Origin: UBA11612 sp963976395
GTDB lineage: Bacteria; Pseudomonadota; Alphaproteobacteria; Rhodospirillales; Rhodospirillaceae
Assembly: GCA_963976395.1 (NCBI GenBank)
Contig: CAXBLG010000006.1
Location: 1-64,000, forward strand
DNA: 64,000 nt
Reading direction: 5' to 3'
Positions 1 to 9,335 of the stretch are shown one piece after another. Position 1 is the first letter of the stretch. Every line of letters begins with the position of its first letter. Position numbers and translations under genes: made by a program. Below the pieces are notes generated by a model. The model had not been told where the DNA came from and searched no databases. It worked only from the letters and a program-made list of their open reading frames with translations.

Positions 1-54
<54 letters not shown>

Positions 55-200
55 GTACCCATCTTTACGTATGCGCTGCCGTCATGTTGGGACATACGGC
101 GAGTGAAGGTGCGGGAAAGTAGGGGGTTCCCGCCGGCCCTTCAAGCAGAAATATGCCGGAACACCGGCCCGGCGTTTAAGCCGGTCTCGCGGACGACGGC

Positions 201-518
201 TTAAAGGTCGTCGTCCTTTTTGGTCACGACCACATCTACGTCGTCGTCGCCGAGGTCCGAGGTATCCTCGATCATATCGTCGTCGTCCGTATCGTCATCG
301 CTATCGTCAACATCGTCCAAGTCAGTCTTGGGCTTGGGCGTCGCTTCCACCTTTTTAGGCTCCGCCGGTTCTGCTGTACGGCGTGAGGCTTTGAAAATAA
401 CGGGCCGCGAATTGGATGCGCCGCATTTCGGGCACACGCCCGGGGTTTTATTCAAGTCGTAAAACCGGGCCTCGCAACTCTCGCAAGTAAGTTTCATCCC
501 AAGTTCGGCTTTAGCCAC
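201..518 (-). CDS. TIGR02300 family protein (FYDLN acid domain)
   Basis: Protein of 105 aa. It starts AKAELGMK after the initiator and carries a zinc ribbon of two CxxC pairs around the FYDLN motif (CESC ... FYDLN ... CPKC). A basic linker follows, then a C-terminal tail made almost only of Asp, Glu, Ser and Thr. This is the TIGR02300 family found in alphaproteobacteria; its function is unknown. I chose the GTG at 518 because GGAGG lies five bases upstream and family members start MAKxELG. Longer upstream starts would add an unrelated N-terminus. The gene diverges from aroA across about 300 bases. The acidic tail suggests interaction with a basic partner, but that is inference. Confidence 0.88.
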   Translation of the reverse strand: MAKAELGMKLTCESCEARFYDLNKTPGVCPKCGASNSRPVIFKASRRTAEPAEPKKVEATPKPKTDLDDVDDSDDDTDDDDMIEDTSDLGDDDVDVVVTKKDDDL

Positions 519-814
519 CGTGACCTCCGTTGCAAGCAAACCCGCCTGCCTAATTAAACTGTCATGCGCATTATGCACGGAAATGACCGCCTTCAGTCCC
601 GTACCGGTGAAACGGTAGTGTTCGGGAACGGCAGCGGCAAGGCATTTGCCACTTTCCCGCCGCCCTGTCAAAACCAATCTCCCCGGACCCGTGACTGTGG
701 ACCGTCCGCGCCCCAACCCGGGCGCCGCACCGTAGCCTTGGCGCGGGGTCCGTGCTATCAGGCCGCCGGTCTTTTGTCTCCCGGTCTTTAGCCTCTAGGA
801 GTCCCTGTATACCT

Positions 815-2230
815 ATGTCTGCGCCTTCGCACATAACCGGCGATCAGTCCCACCCTGCGGCCGCGGCGCGGGCGGCGGTTTCTACACGGGCGGGCAGTCT
901 CAGCGGCGAAGCCACGGTGCCCGGCGACAAGTCGATTTCGCACCGGGCGCTTATTATGGGGGCGCTTTCGGTTGGCAAAACCGAGATTACCGGTCTGCTG
1001 ACGGGCGATGATGTGCTGCGCACCGCGCATACCATGGCTGCATTGGGTGCCCGGGTGGAAGAATCACCAGCTTCGGACGGAAAATCCGTATGGACGGTCC
1101 AGGGGCGCGGCATCGGTGGCCTTACGGCCCCGGCAGACGTGCTCGATATGGGCAATTCCGGCACCGGCGCGCGCCTCATCAGCGGTTTGCTGTCTGCCTA
1201 CCCGTTCACCTCCGTGCTCACAGGCGATGCGTCTTTGCGCCGCCGTCCGATGGACCGCATCATCAAGCCCTTGAGAGGGACCGGGGCCAAATTCACAACA
1301 GCCGAGGATGGCCGTCTGCCCATGACCATCGTCGGGGCGTCAATGCCGCTGGCGCTGGCCTATGACAGTCCCGTTGCCTCCGCCCAGATCAAATCGGCGG
1401 TTCTGCTCGCGGGCCTTCACGCACCGGGCCTCACCACCGTCACCGAGCCGACCGCGAGCCGCGATCATACCGAACGCATGTTTCGTCACTTCGGCGTCGA
1501 GGTGGAGGCCGGTCCGGCCTCCGGCATGGGCGCAGGCGCTTATAAAGTCAGCATTATCGGGCAGCCCGAACTGACAGGCCGCCCGGTTGCGGTGCCCGGC
1601 GATCCTTCATCCGCCGCATTTTTGGTGGTGGCCGCGCTGCTTGTGCCAGGCTCTCATCTCATCATCCGCAATGTGGGCGTGAATCCGCTGCGCACCGGCT
1701 TGTTCACAACTCTGCAAGAGATGGGCGCGGAGATCGCCTTCCGCAATCCGCGTGAAGAAGCGGGCGAACCGGTCGCGGATCTGGAAGTGAAATCATCTGC
1801 GCTGAAGGGTATCACCGTACCCGCCGCGCGGGCGCCGTCCATGATTGATGAATACCCCATCCTTGCCATAGCGGCCGCACTCGCCGAGGGCGAAACCCGC
1901 ATGGAAGGTTTGGGCGAACTGCGTGTAAAGGAAAGTGATCGGTTGACTGTGATGGAAAAAAATCTCGCCGCTTGCGGCGTTTCGGCGAGCGTGTCGGGCG
2001 ATGTACTCACTGTGCGCGGCGGCGCGCCTAAAGGAAACACGGCGGTCACGATTCCGGTCAATCTCGACCACCGTATCGCAATGTCCTTCCTTGTGCTCGG
2101 TATGGCGGGGAATCGGCCCATTGCCATCGACGACTCGTCGGCCATCGGCACGAGTTTCCCCGGGTTCATCCCGTTGATGAACGGCCTCGGGGCTTCAATT
2201 ACAGCGGCCGACGGGCGTGAATTGTCATGA
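815..2230 (+). CDS. aroA: 3-phosphoshikimate 1-carboxyvinyltransferase (EPSP synthase)
   Basis: Protein of 471 aa catalysing transfer of enolpyruvyl from PEP to shikimate 3-phosphate, the sixth step of the shikimate pathway, in the cytosol. Visible motifs are PGDKSISHR (residues 36-44), GNSGTGAR (113-120), the RRPM segment, RDHTE and the C-terminal RVKESDR. Overall sequence resembles the class II enzymes of Rhizobiaceae, but the PEP-site position that is Ala in the glyphosate-insensitive CP4 enzyme appears to be Gly116 here. The ATG at 815 has TAGGAG upstream at a rather long distance; an in-frame start at 752 would add an arginine-rich leader and is less likely. Its stop overlaps the cmk start by four bases (ATGA), so the two are translationally coupled. 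Confidence 0.96.
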   Translation: MSAPSHITGDQSHPAAAARAAVSTRAGSLSGEATVPGDKSISHRALIMGALSVGKTEITGLLTGDDVLRTAHTMAALGARVEESPASDGKSVWTVQGRGIGGLTAPADVLDMGNSGTGARLISGLLSAYPFTSVLTGDASLRRRPMDRIIKPLRGTGAKFTTAEDGRLPMTIVGASMPLALAYDSPVASAQIKSAVLLAGLHAPGLTTVTEPTASRDHTERMFRHFGVEVEAGPASGMGAGAYKVSIIGQPELTGRPVAVPGDPSSAAFLVVAALLVPGSHLIIRNVGVNPLRTGLFTTLQEMGAEIAFRNPREEAGEPVADLEVKSSALKGITVPAARAPSMIDEYPILAIAAALAEGETRMEGLGELRVKESDRLTVMEKNLAACGVSASVSGDVLTVRGGAPKGNTAVTIPVNLDHRIAMSFLVLGMAGNRPIAIDDSSAIGTSFPGFIPLMNGLGASITAADGRELS

Positions 2231-2868
2231 TAGTTGCGATCGACGGCCCCGCCGCTTCGGGCAAAGGCACCCTCGCGCGGCGTCTCGCCGACACCCTCAA
2301 TCTCGCCTACCTGGATACCGGATCTCTTTACCGGGCCGTGGGGTTGGCCGCGATCCGGGCCGGCGGTGATCCGAGCGTTGAGGCCGACGCGGTAAAAGCA
2401 GCCCAAAACCTTGATTTATCATCATTTTCCCTAACTGATTTGCGCAGTGAAGAGGCCGGAATTGCCGCCTCCCAGGTGGCCTTTCTTCCGGCGGTTCGGG
2501 CGGTGCTGCTTGAGTTTCAACGCCGCTTTGCCAGCCACCCACCCGAGGGCAAGGACGGCGCAGTCATGGACGGGCGCGATATCGGCACCGTCGTCTGTCC
2601 GGATGCGCCCGCCAAAATCTTCGTGACGGCCGATTTGGACGTGCGGGTTGGACGCCGGGTCAAAGAGTTGCGGGACAAGGGCGAAACCGTTATAGAAGCC
2701 CGCATTCGCGCCGATATGGAGGCCCGTGACGCCCGCGACAAAGATCGCAGCGTCTCTCCTCTGATCCCGGCCACGGATGCCTGGATCTTAGATACCTCCA
2801 GCCTCGATGCAGACGCTGCCTTTGCGCAAGCCAAGGCGTTCGTCATTGCGAAGATGCCGGCGAAATAA
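2227..2868 (+). CDS. cmk: Cytidylate kinase
   Basis: Protein of 213 aa that phosphorylates CMP and dCMP to the diphosphates with ATP. The P-loop GPAASGKG is at residues 7-14, followed by LDTGSLYRAVG, the family's substrate-binding segment, and DGRDIGTVV in the middle. RDARDKDRSVSPL near the C-terminus matches the conserved arginine-rich lid. Length is normal for the short bacterial form. It overlaps aroA by four bases and precedes rpsA, an order common in proteobacteria. Confidence 0.97.
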   Translation: MIVAIDGPAASGKGTLARRLADTLNLAYLDTGSLYRAVGLAAIRAGGDPSVEADAVKAAQNLDLSSFSLTDLRSEEAGIAASQVAFLPAVRAVLLEFQRRFASHPPEGKDGAVMDGRDIGTVVCPDAPAKIFVTADLDVRVGRRVKELRDKGETVIEARIRADMEARDARDKDRSVSPLIPATDAWILDTSSLDADAAFAQAKAFVIAKMPAK

Positions 2869-3018
2869 TGAGAGACCAGGCAAGGCCGACCCGGCTTCGT
2901 TTTCTTAGGGTGTTATGTGTTACCTCGTGCGGCAAATCGGAATGGTCCGAACCCGTACGCAAAGACCGCCGGAACCAACCGGCAGGCCAGAATCAATGCT
3001 GAACCGAAAGGACACTAC

Positions 3019-4764
3019 ATGTCTGCAACTGCAACGGCGGTAAAAGAAGATTTTGCCGCCCTTCTAGATGAATCACTTGGCGAAGGCGGCACCATTGAAG
3101 GCAACGTCATTCGCGGCACCATCGTTCGCATAGACGACGATCACGCTCTCGTGGACGTAGGCCTCAAATCCGAAGGCCGCATTTCCTTAAAAGAATTTTC
3201 CCGCAGCGGCGGCGAGCCGCCGATGAAAGTCGGCGACGAAGTCGACGTATTTGTGGAACGTTACGAAGACCGCGACGGTCTCATTGTGCTCTCGCGCGAC
3301 AAGGCGCGCCGCGAGGAAGCCTGGAACGTCCTGGAAGAACTGCACGGCAAGCAAAACCGTGTCGAAGGCATTATCTTCGGTCGCGTAAAAGGCGGCTTTA
3401 CGGTCGACCTCAGTGGCGCCGTTGCCTTCTTGCCGGGCAGCCAAGTGGACATTCGTCCGGTGCGCGACATCACGCCGCTCATGGGCAGCCCACAGAACTT
3501 CCAAATATTGAAAATGGACCGCGCCCGCGGCAACATCGTTGTGTCTCGCCGTGCGGTCTTGGAAGAGACCCGTGCGCACGAGCGGTCGAAGCTCATGGAA
3601 GACCTCAAAGAAGGTCAGGTGCTCGACGGTGTGGTCAAAAACATCACCGATTACGGCGCGTTCGTGGATCTCGGCGGTGTCGATGGTCTGTTGCACGTCA
3701 CCGACATTTCTTGGAAGCGCATCAATCACCCCTCCGAAGCTCTGTCCGTTGGTCAGCAGCTGAAGGTGCAGGTCATCCGCTTCAACCAGGAAACACAGCG
3801 TATCTCGCTCGGCATGAAGCAGCTTGAAGCCGATCCGTGGGAAGGCGTCGCCGCTAAGTATCCGGTCGGCACGAAGTTCAGCGGACGCGTTACCAACATC
3901 ACCGACTACGGCGCTTTCGTGGAACTGGAAGCTGGTGTCGAGGGCTTGGTGCACGTCTCCGAAATGAGTTGGACCAAGAAAAACGTTCACCCCGGCAAGA
4001 TCGTTTCCACCTCTCAGGAAGTGGGAGTCATGGTGCTGGATGTGGATCCCGACAAGCGTCGCATCTCGCTCGGCCTGAAGCAGTGCGAAGTTAATCCTTG
4101 GACGGAATTCAAAGAGAAGTTCAAGCCCGACACCGAAGTCGAAGGCGAAATCAAGAACATCACCGAGTTCGGTTTGTTCATTGGCCTCGACGGCGAAATC
4201 GACGGCATGGCGCACTTGTCCGATCTGTCCTGGAGCGAAGACGGCGAAACGGCATTGAAAGCCTATACCAAGGGTCAGGTGGTCAAAGCCAAGGTGCTCG
4301 ATGTTGATATCGACAAAGAGCGTATCTCTCTCGGCATCAAGCAGTTGACCGAAAATCCGTATGCAGCGGCTGCGGGCGATCTCAAGAAGGGCCAAGTTGT
4401 CACCTGCGTTATTACGGCAGTGCAGGACAACGGCATCGAAGTATCGGTCAATGACTCTCTGCAGGGCTTTATCAAGCGCAACGAGCTGGCTAAGGAGCGT
4501 TCTGAACAACGCCCCGACCGCTTCGCTGTTGGCGAGAAAGTCGATGCACGGATTACGGCCATCGATGCCAAGTCTCACAAGCTGACCTTGTCTGTGAAGG
4601 CGCGTGAAGTCGCGGAAGAAAAACAAGCCATGGCCGATTTCGGCTCGGCCGATTCCGGCGCATCACTCGGCGAAATCCTGGGCGCGGCGCTCAAGAAGAA
4701 GCAAAGCGAAGCGAGTCAAGACGGCGGCGACGACTCTGCGGACGACGAGAAGTCCGAAGACTAG
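3019..4764 (+). CDS. rpsA: 30S ribosomal protein S1
   Basis: Protein of 581 aa that brings structured or weak-SD mRNAs to the 30S subunit. Six S1/OB-fold repeats can be read at about residues 29-95, 112-178, 198-266, 283-355, 370-440 and 457-527. Repeats 3 to 5 are the most alike, with NITDYGAFV or NITEFGLFI cores and RISLG ends. The tail is acidic and lysine-rich. The ATG at 3019 follows GAAAGGA at good spacing; an in-frame start at 2917 would add 34 residues unlike the family. A strong rho-independent terminator follows at 4790. Confidence 0.97.
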   Translation: MSATATAVKEDFAALLDESLGEGGTIEGNVIRGTIVRIDDDHALVDVGLKSEGRISLKEFSRSGGEPPMKVGDEVDVFVERYEDRDGLIVLSRDKARREEAWNVLEELHGKQNRVEGIIFGRVKGGFTVDLSGAVAFLPGSQVDIRPVRDITPLMGSPQNFQILKMDRARGNIVVSRRAVLEETRAHERSKLMEDLKEGQVLDGVVKNITDYGAFVDLGGVDGLLHVTDISWKRINHPSEALSVGQQLKVQVIRFNQETQRISLGMKQLEADPWEGVAAKYPVGTKFSGRVTNITDYGAFVELEAGVEGLVHVSEMSWTKKNVHPGKIVSTSQEVGVMVLDVDPDKRRISLGLKQCEVNPWTEFKEKFKPDTEVEGEIKNITEFGLFIGLDGEIDGMAHLSDLSWSEDGETALKAYTKGQVVKAKVLDVDIDKERISLGIKQLTENPYAAAAGDLKKGQVVTCVITAVQDNGIEVSVNDSLQGFIKRNELAKERSEQRPDRFAVGEKVDARITAIDAKSHKLTLSVKAREVAEEKQAMADFGSADSGASLGEILGAALKKKQSEASQDGGDDSADDEKSED

Positions 4765-4789
4765 TCACATCGGCGCTACATCGACTGAA

Positions 4790-4824
4790 AACGCCCGCCG
4801 GGAGTGTCTCGGCGGGCGTTTTTT
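4790..4824 (+). terminator. Rho-independent terminator of rpsA
   Basis: An 11-bp GC-rich stem AACGCCCGCCG / CGGCGGGCGTT with loop GGAGTGTCT is followed directly by TTTT. It begins 26 bases after the rpsA stop and separates rpsA from ihfB. Confidence 0.92.
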
Positions 4825-4867
4825 CTGCGCATATGGCTAAAAACCATGTCTTTTGAGTGGCTTACCC

Positions 4868-4896
4868 TTGACTCTCTGGCACGGTAAGCCCATGAT
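4868..4896 (+). promoter_or_regulatory. Candidate sigma-70 promoter for ihfB
   Basis: TTGACT (4868-4873) and CATGAT (4891-4896) are separated by 17 bases and lie between the rpsA terminator and the ihfB start. The -35 box is good, the -10 box is weak. A separate promoter is needed here because a terminator precedes the gene. Confidence 0.45.
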
Positions 4897-4961
4897 TTTT
4901 CCCACAAATTGGGATATGGGTGCCCGCCCGTATCTTAGGACTGGCTGGTGGGGAGCCTCAG

Positions 4962-5240
4962 ATGACCAAGTCGGAACTGATCGCTCAAATTGCTGCACGT
5001 AATCCACACCTTTATCAAAGGGACGTGGAGCGCATCGTCACTTCCATTTTTGATGAGATCTCCAAGGCCCTTGGCCGGGGCGACCGGGTCGAGCTACGTG
5101 GCTTTGGGGCGTTTTCGGTCAAACAACGTGACTCGCGCGTCGGCCGCAACCCGCGCACGGGTGAATCCGTTTCGGTCGCCGAGAAGGCCGTGCCGTATTT
5201 CAAGACCGGAAAGCAGTTGCGCGATCTGCTAAACGCCTAG
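4962..5240 (+). CDS. ihfB: Integration host factor subunit beta
   Basis: Protein of 92 aa, one half of the IHF heterodimer that bends DNA. The start MTKSELI, the central GRGDRVELRGFGAFSV and the arm segment RVGRNPRTGESV with its intercalating proline are all present, and the tail KAVPYFKTGKQLRDLLN is typical of the beta subunit. The ATG at 4962 follows GGGGAG. Gene order rpsA-ihfB-lapA is widely kept in proteobacteria. Confidence 0.96.
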   Translation: MTKSELIAQIAARNPHLYQRDVERIVTSIFDEISKALGRGDRVELRGFGAFSVKQRDSRVGRNPRTGESVSVAEKAVPYFKTGKQLRDLLNA

Positions 5241-5274
5241 TGTTTGGACCGAAGGGCTTTCGCCCGCTATTCTC

Positions 5275-5571
5275 GTGAAATCCATAAATACATTTATTGC
5301 TGCCGTCATAGCGGTCTTGATCGTGCTGTTCGCTGTGTCCAACAGAGAACTGGTCACGGTGCAGGTTTGGCCGCTGCCGTATCAAATTTCGATGGGCCTC
5401 TATGCCGTCATTTTGTGGGCGGTTTTTATCGGCTTTCTTGTCGGCATGGGGGTGACGTGGATCATGGGCTCGGCCCGCCGCCGCGAACTCCGCGAGAACC
5501 GGCGGCGGATTCGCGATTTGGAACAAAGCTTGGACCGCTCAAAGAGCCCGGACGCGCGCCCCGGCGGTTAA
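5275..5571 (+). CDS. LapA-domain membrane protein (DUF1049)
   Basis: Protein of 98 aa with two predicted membrane helices (about residues 5-22 and 41-64) joined by the short NRELVTVQVWPLPYQ loop, then an arginine-rich cytoplasmic tail that may form a short coiled coil (RRRELRENRRRIRDLEQSL). This matches the LapA (lipopolysaccharide assembly protein A) domain family, whose E. coli member helps control LpxC turnover. The start is GTG at 5275. The position just after ihfB is the usual one. Confidence 0.85.
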   Translation: MKSINTFIAAVIAVLIVLFAVSNRELVTVQVWPLPYQISMGLYAVILWAVFIGFLVGMGVTWIMGSARRRELRENRRRIRDLEQSLDRSKSPDARPGG

Positions 5572-5684
5572 CGCTTTCTCGTCTCATTCATATAAGCGGG
5601 CATATACGCGGGCTAAATGTATGCAGGTGACATCACGGGGCGCTTTAATGGTACAAAGCGCCCAGCCTATATGGATCACATTTC

Positions 5685-6440
5685 ATGACCGCTTCCGACC
5701 GTCAGCTTAAAACCCCGGTGTTCTGCGCCCTGGATACGCCCGATCTTAGTCGGGCCACGGGCCTTGCGGCCAAGGTGGCCGATGCCATTGGCGGCCTGAA
5801 ACTAGGCCTCGAGTTTTTTACGGCTCAGGGACCGAAGGGCGTAAAGCAGATTCAAAAGGCATCCGATCTGCCGATTTTTCTCGACCTGAAGTTCAACGAT
5901 ATTTCCAATACGGTGGCGGGTGCGGTGCGCGCAGTAGCCCCGATTGGCGCCTTTATGCTTACGGTGCACACCAACGGCGGCCGGGCGATGATGGAGGCAG
6001 CGGCTAAAGCCGCATCGGAAGCTGCCTACGAATTCGTCAAGGCGCGGCCTCTGATCGTAGGTGTGACGGTGCTGACAAGCTTTGATAACGACGATCTGGC
6101 CGAGATCGGCGTCGAGAGCAAAGTGGTTGATCAAGTCCGCCGTATGGCCGAGTTGGCCAAGCTCTCAGGTCTCGATGGCGTGGTCTGCAGTCCGCGCGAA
6201 GTCGCCATGCTCCGCAGTGATCTTGGCGACGGGTTCAAGCTTGTTACGCCCGGCGTGCGGCCGGAATGGGCCTCGAAAGATGATCAAAAACGAATCATGA
6301 CGCCGCTAGAAGCGGTCAGTGCTGGCGCGGATTATCTGGTCGTTGGGCGCCCCATCACGTCGGCGAAAGACCCGGCCTCGGCGGCGGCCCGCATTGCCGC
6401 TGAACTCGCGCCGGTGGATTCGTCTGCAGATGATCTATGA
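5685..6440 (+). CDS. pyrF: Orotidine 5'-phosphate decarboxylase
   Basis: Protein of 251 aa making UMP from OMP, the last step of pyrimidine synthesis. The catalytic array DxKxxD is present as D67, K69 and D72 in DLKFNDISNT. The phosphate-binding end is TPGVRPEW, with ADYLVVGRPITSAKDP near the C-terminus. Length fits the group I bacterial enzymes. The gene overlaps trpF by four bases (ATGA), so the pair is translationally coupled even though the pathways differ; this adjacency is common in alphaproteobacteria. Confidence 0.97.
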   Translation: MTASDRQLKTPVFCALDTPDLSRATGLAAKVADAIGGLKLGLEFFTAQGPKGVKQIQKASDLPIFLDLKFNDISNTVAGAVRAVAPIGAFMLTVHTNGGRAMMEAAAKAASEAAYEFVKARPLIVGVTVLTSFDNDDLAEIGVESKVVDQVRRMAELAKLSGLDGVVCSPREVAMLRSDLGDGFKLVTPGVRPEWASKDDQKRIMTPLEAVSAGADYLVVGRPITSAKDPASAAARIAAELAPVDSSADDL

Positions 6441-7090
6441 AAGTCTCGGTCAAAATTTGCGGCATAAGCGATGCCCGCGGCTTGGTCGCTGCAGTTGAGG
6501 CAGGTGCATCCTATGTCGGCTTTGTTTTCTTTCGCCGTTCTCCGCGCTACGTCACGCTCGACACTGCTGCGGAGCTGGTAGCGGCCTTGCCGCGAACAGT
6601 CACGCCGGTGGGCTTGTTCGTCAATCCGACGGAGTCCGATCTGGATGCGGCGATCAGTCATGTGCGCCTCGGCATGGTCCAGTTGCACGGACGTGAGACG
6701 CCCGAACGTGTGGATGCTGTGCGCGCCGATTTTGGTTTGCCGGTTATCAAAGCGGTCGGGGTATCCACGGCGCAAGATATTCGCGCAGCTCGTATGTACG
6801 AAGATCATGCCGACTGGCTGATGTTTGACGCCAAAGCCCCCAAGTCGGCCACGCGTCCCGGCGGTAACGCCGTCAGTTTCGACTGGTCCTTGATGAAGTC
6901 CTACACCGGAACCACGCCTTGGATGCTGGCGGGCGGTTTAACACCCCGGAATGTCGCCAAAGCGATCAAGGACTCTGGCGCTCGGGCGGTGGATGTCTCC
7001 TCCGGGGTCGAGACTCGTCCCGGCGTCAAAAGCCCAGCCAAGATCAGAGCTTTTCTGAACGCAGCTAAGGGGACCCCGCGGGTCAAATAA
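6437..7090 (+). CDS. trpF: Phosphoribosylanthranilate isomerase
   Basis: Protein of 217 aa catalysing the Amadori rearrangement in tryptophan synthesis. VKICGISD (residues 5-12) holds the catalytic Cys, and the phosphate-binding loops read LAGGLTPRNV and DVSSGVETRPGVKSPAKI. The catalytic Asp lies in LMFDAKAPK. It overlaps pyrF and is followed by 145 bases before trpB. Confidence 0.96.
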   Translation: MKVSVKICGISDARGLVAAVEAGASYVGFVFFRRSPRYVTLDTAAELVAALPRTVTPVGLFVNPTESDLDAAISHVRLGMVQLHGRETPERVDAVRADFGLPVIKAVGVSTAQDIRAARMYEDHADWLMFDAKAPKSATRPGGNAVSFDWSLMKSYTGTTPWMLAGGLTPRNVAKAIKDSGARAVDVSSGVETRPGVKSPAKIRAFLNAAKGTPRVK

Positions 7091-7235
7091 ACCCTAACGT
7101 GTTGAAACTCTAATAGGATTTGGCACTGAGCCGATTCGCGTTTAGGTATACGTCCTGACCGGGGTATAAGACCGCCGCCCGGGTTACAGGCGGGCGCCTG
7201 AAAGACCCCGGCGGATGGCAAATTGGTGATGACAT

Positions 7236-8456
7236 ATGGCATTGGCTGAAGCTCTCAATACCTATCGCAGCGGCGTTGACGAAAACGGCCATTTCGGCCT
7301 GTTCGGGGGGCGTTATGTCGCCGAAACGCTCATGCCGCTTATTCTTGAGGTTGGCGAGGCCTATGCCAAAGCCAAGGCCGACCCGGAGTTTGCCGCCGAA
7401 CTCACCCGTTTCAATACGCACTATGCCGGGCGTCCCAGCCCGCTTTATTTCGCCGAGCGCCTGACCGAGCATTTGGGCGGCGCACGCATTTATTTTAAGC
7501 GTGACGAGCTTAATCACACGGGCTCGCACAAGATTAACAACTGTCTTGGCCAAATCCTTATCGCGCGCCGTATGGGCAAAACGCGCATCATCGCCGAGAC
7601 CGGGGCCGGACAGCATGGTGTCGCCACCGCAACCGTATGCGCCCGCTTTGGGTTGCAGTGCGTGGTGTACATGGGCGCAAAGGATATAGAGCGTCAGAAG
7701 CCCAACGTCTTTCGTATGCAGTTGCTGGGCGCGGAGGTGCGTGCGGTGGAGCAGGGCACAGGTACTCTTAAAGATGCCATGAACGAGGCCCTGCGCGATT
7801 GGGTCTCGAATGTAGATTCAACTTACTACCTGATCGGCACGGCGGCAGGACCGCATCCGTACCCGACCATGGTGCGTGATTTTCAATCGGTGATCGGCGA
7901 GGAAGTGCGCACGCAGTTGCAAGAAGCTGAAGGTCGCTTGCCGGACTCGCTCGTTGCCGCTGTTGGCGGCGGCTCCAATGCCATCGGCTTGTTCTTTCCG
8001 TTTTTGGACGATGCAGAAGTTAAAATGTACGGCGTCGAAGCTGCGGGCCGGGGTATTTCCACCGGCGAACATGCAGCCTCTATTACCGGCGGTGCGCCCG
8101 GCGTTCTTCATGGCAACCGCACTTATCTGCTTCAGGACGAGGGCGGGCAGATCAAGGACGCGCATTCTATTTCTGCCGGCCTCGATTATCCCGGCATCGG
8201 ACCGGAGCACGCGTGGCTGCATTTCCAAGGCCGCGTCAATTATGAGTCGGTGACTGATACTGAAGCGCTTGAAGCTTTTCACCTTTGCTCGAAGCAGGAG
8301 GGCATTCTGCCGGCGCTCGAACCCGCGCACGCTTTGGCTTACGTGATGCGCACCGCACCCGATCTGCCGAAAAACCATCTGCTGGTGATGAATATGTGCG
8401 GACGTGGCGATAAAGACGTGTTCACGGTTGCGGAAGCCATGGGGACAAAGCTGTGA
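7236..8456 (+). CDS. trpB: Tryptophan synthase beta chain
   Basis: Protein of 406 aa joining indole and serine with PLP. The PLP lysine is K99 in HTGSHKIN, and the cofactor phosphate loop is VGGGSNAIG. The indole-channel region and the conserved SAGLDYPGIGPEHAWL segment are intact. Its TGA overlaps the trpA ATG by one base (TGATG), which fits equal production of the alpha and beta subunits for the complex. Confidence 0.98.
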   Translation: MALAEALNTYRSGVDENGHFGLFGGRYVAETLMPLILEVGEAYAKAKADPEFAAELTRFNTHYAGRPSPLYFAERLTEHLGGARIYFKRDELNHTGSHKINNCLGQILIARRMGKTRIIAETGAGQHGVATATVCARFGLQCVVYMGAKDIERQKPNVFRMQLLGAEVRAVEQGTGTLKDAMNEALRDWVSNVDSTYYLIGTAAGPHPYPTMVRDFQSVIGEEVRTQLQEAEGRLPDSLVAAVGGGSNAIGLFFPFLDDAEVKMYGVEAAGRGISTGEHAASITGGAPGVLHGNRTYLLQDEGGQIKDAHSISAGLDYPGIGPEHAWLHFQGRVNYESVTDTEALEAFHLCSKQEGILPALEPAHALAYVMRTAPDLPKNHLLVMNMCGRGDKDVFTVAEAMGTKL

Positions 8457-9301
8457 TGAAAGACGCTGTTGTTAAAGAAAGCCGTATCACGCGCCGCTTT
8501 TCCATTCTCAATAAGAACCGGCGGCCTGCTCTGGTGACCTTCATCACCGCCAACGACCCAACGCCCGATGTCTTCCAGCAAATTCTCGAAGGCATGCCGT
8601 CTGCGGGCGCGGACATTATCGAAATTGGCGTGCCGTTCTCAGATCCCATGGCGGATGGTCCTGCTATTCAAGCCGCGAGCCAGCGCGCCCTTAAGCACGG
8701 CACAAAAATTTCCGACGTTCTAGAGTCGGTTAAAAGTTTTCGTGATATCGAGCCGGATACACCCATTGTTCTTATGGGCTATTACAATCCGATCTATCAC
8801 TACGGCGCACAGGAGTTCGCGCAGGATGCCGCGGCGGCCGGGGTTGATGGGGTTATCGTTGTGGATTTGCCGCCTGAAGAAGCAGAAGAGCTTAATGTTC
8901 ACCTGCGCGCGAACAATCTGCATATGATTTTTCTGGCGGCGCCGACGTCTAGTGACGAACGGTTGCCCGCCATTCTCGAACACGCCTCGGGCTTTTTGTA
9001 TTACGTATCGATCACCGGTATCACAGGAACGCGTACCGCCGACGAAGACGTTGTGAAGAATGCGGTGGCACGTTTGCGCAAGCAGACGGATCTGCCCATC
9101 GCCGTCGGTTTTGGTATCAGAAACCCAGAAAGCGCCGGGAGCATTGCTTCTCACTGTGATGCTGCGGTGGTTGGGTCGGCAATTGTCGAGATTATCGCCA
9201 AGGACGTCGAGAAAAACGGCAAGCCCTCGGCGGGCTTGTCGGTCACGGTGCTGGAATTCGTCAAAAGCCTGGCAACAGCTGTGCACCGGGCCTGGCCGTG
9301 A
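8456..9301 (+). CDS. trpA: Tryptophan synthase alpha chain
   Basis: Protein of 281 aa cleaving indole-3-glycerol phosphate to indole. The catalytic Glu56 and Asp67 lie in IIEIGVPFSDPMADGP. The mobile-loop and phosphate-binding parts VSITGITGTR and AVGFGIRNPESA are present. I take the ATG at 8456 that overlaps the trpB stop; a GTG one codon earlier is possible. Transcription leaving trpA runs into two large hairpins at 9336-9501. Confidence 0.97.
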   Translation: MKDAVVKESRITRRFSILNKNRRPALVTFITANDPTPDVFQQILEGMPSAGADIIEIGVPFSDPMADGPAIQAASQRALKHGTKISDVLESVKSFRDIEPDTPIVLMGYYNPIYHYGAQEFAQDAAAAGVDGVIVVDLPPEEAEELNVHLRANNLHMIFLAAPTSSDERLPAILEHASGFLYYVSITGITGTRTADEDVVKNAVARLRKQTDLPIAVGFGIRNPESAGSIASHCDAAVVGSAIVEIIAKDVEKNGKPSAGLSVTVLEFVKSLATAVHRAWP

Positions 9302-9335
9302 CGCGATACGCTCCAGGTGTTACACTTTTCCTCCA

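Noticed and set aside
1654..2406. 250-codon open frame antisense to aroA and cmk
   Set aside because: Shadow of two certain genes; low-complexity Arg/Ser-rich product.
3187..4626. Long open frame (479 codons) on the minus strand inside rpsA
   Set aside because: It is the antisense shadow of the repetitive S1 domains; the product resembles no family and lacks a Shine-Dalgarno.
7091..7235. Possible tryptophan attenuator before trpB
   Set aside because: No short Trp-rich leader peptide and no terminator/antiterminator pair could be found.
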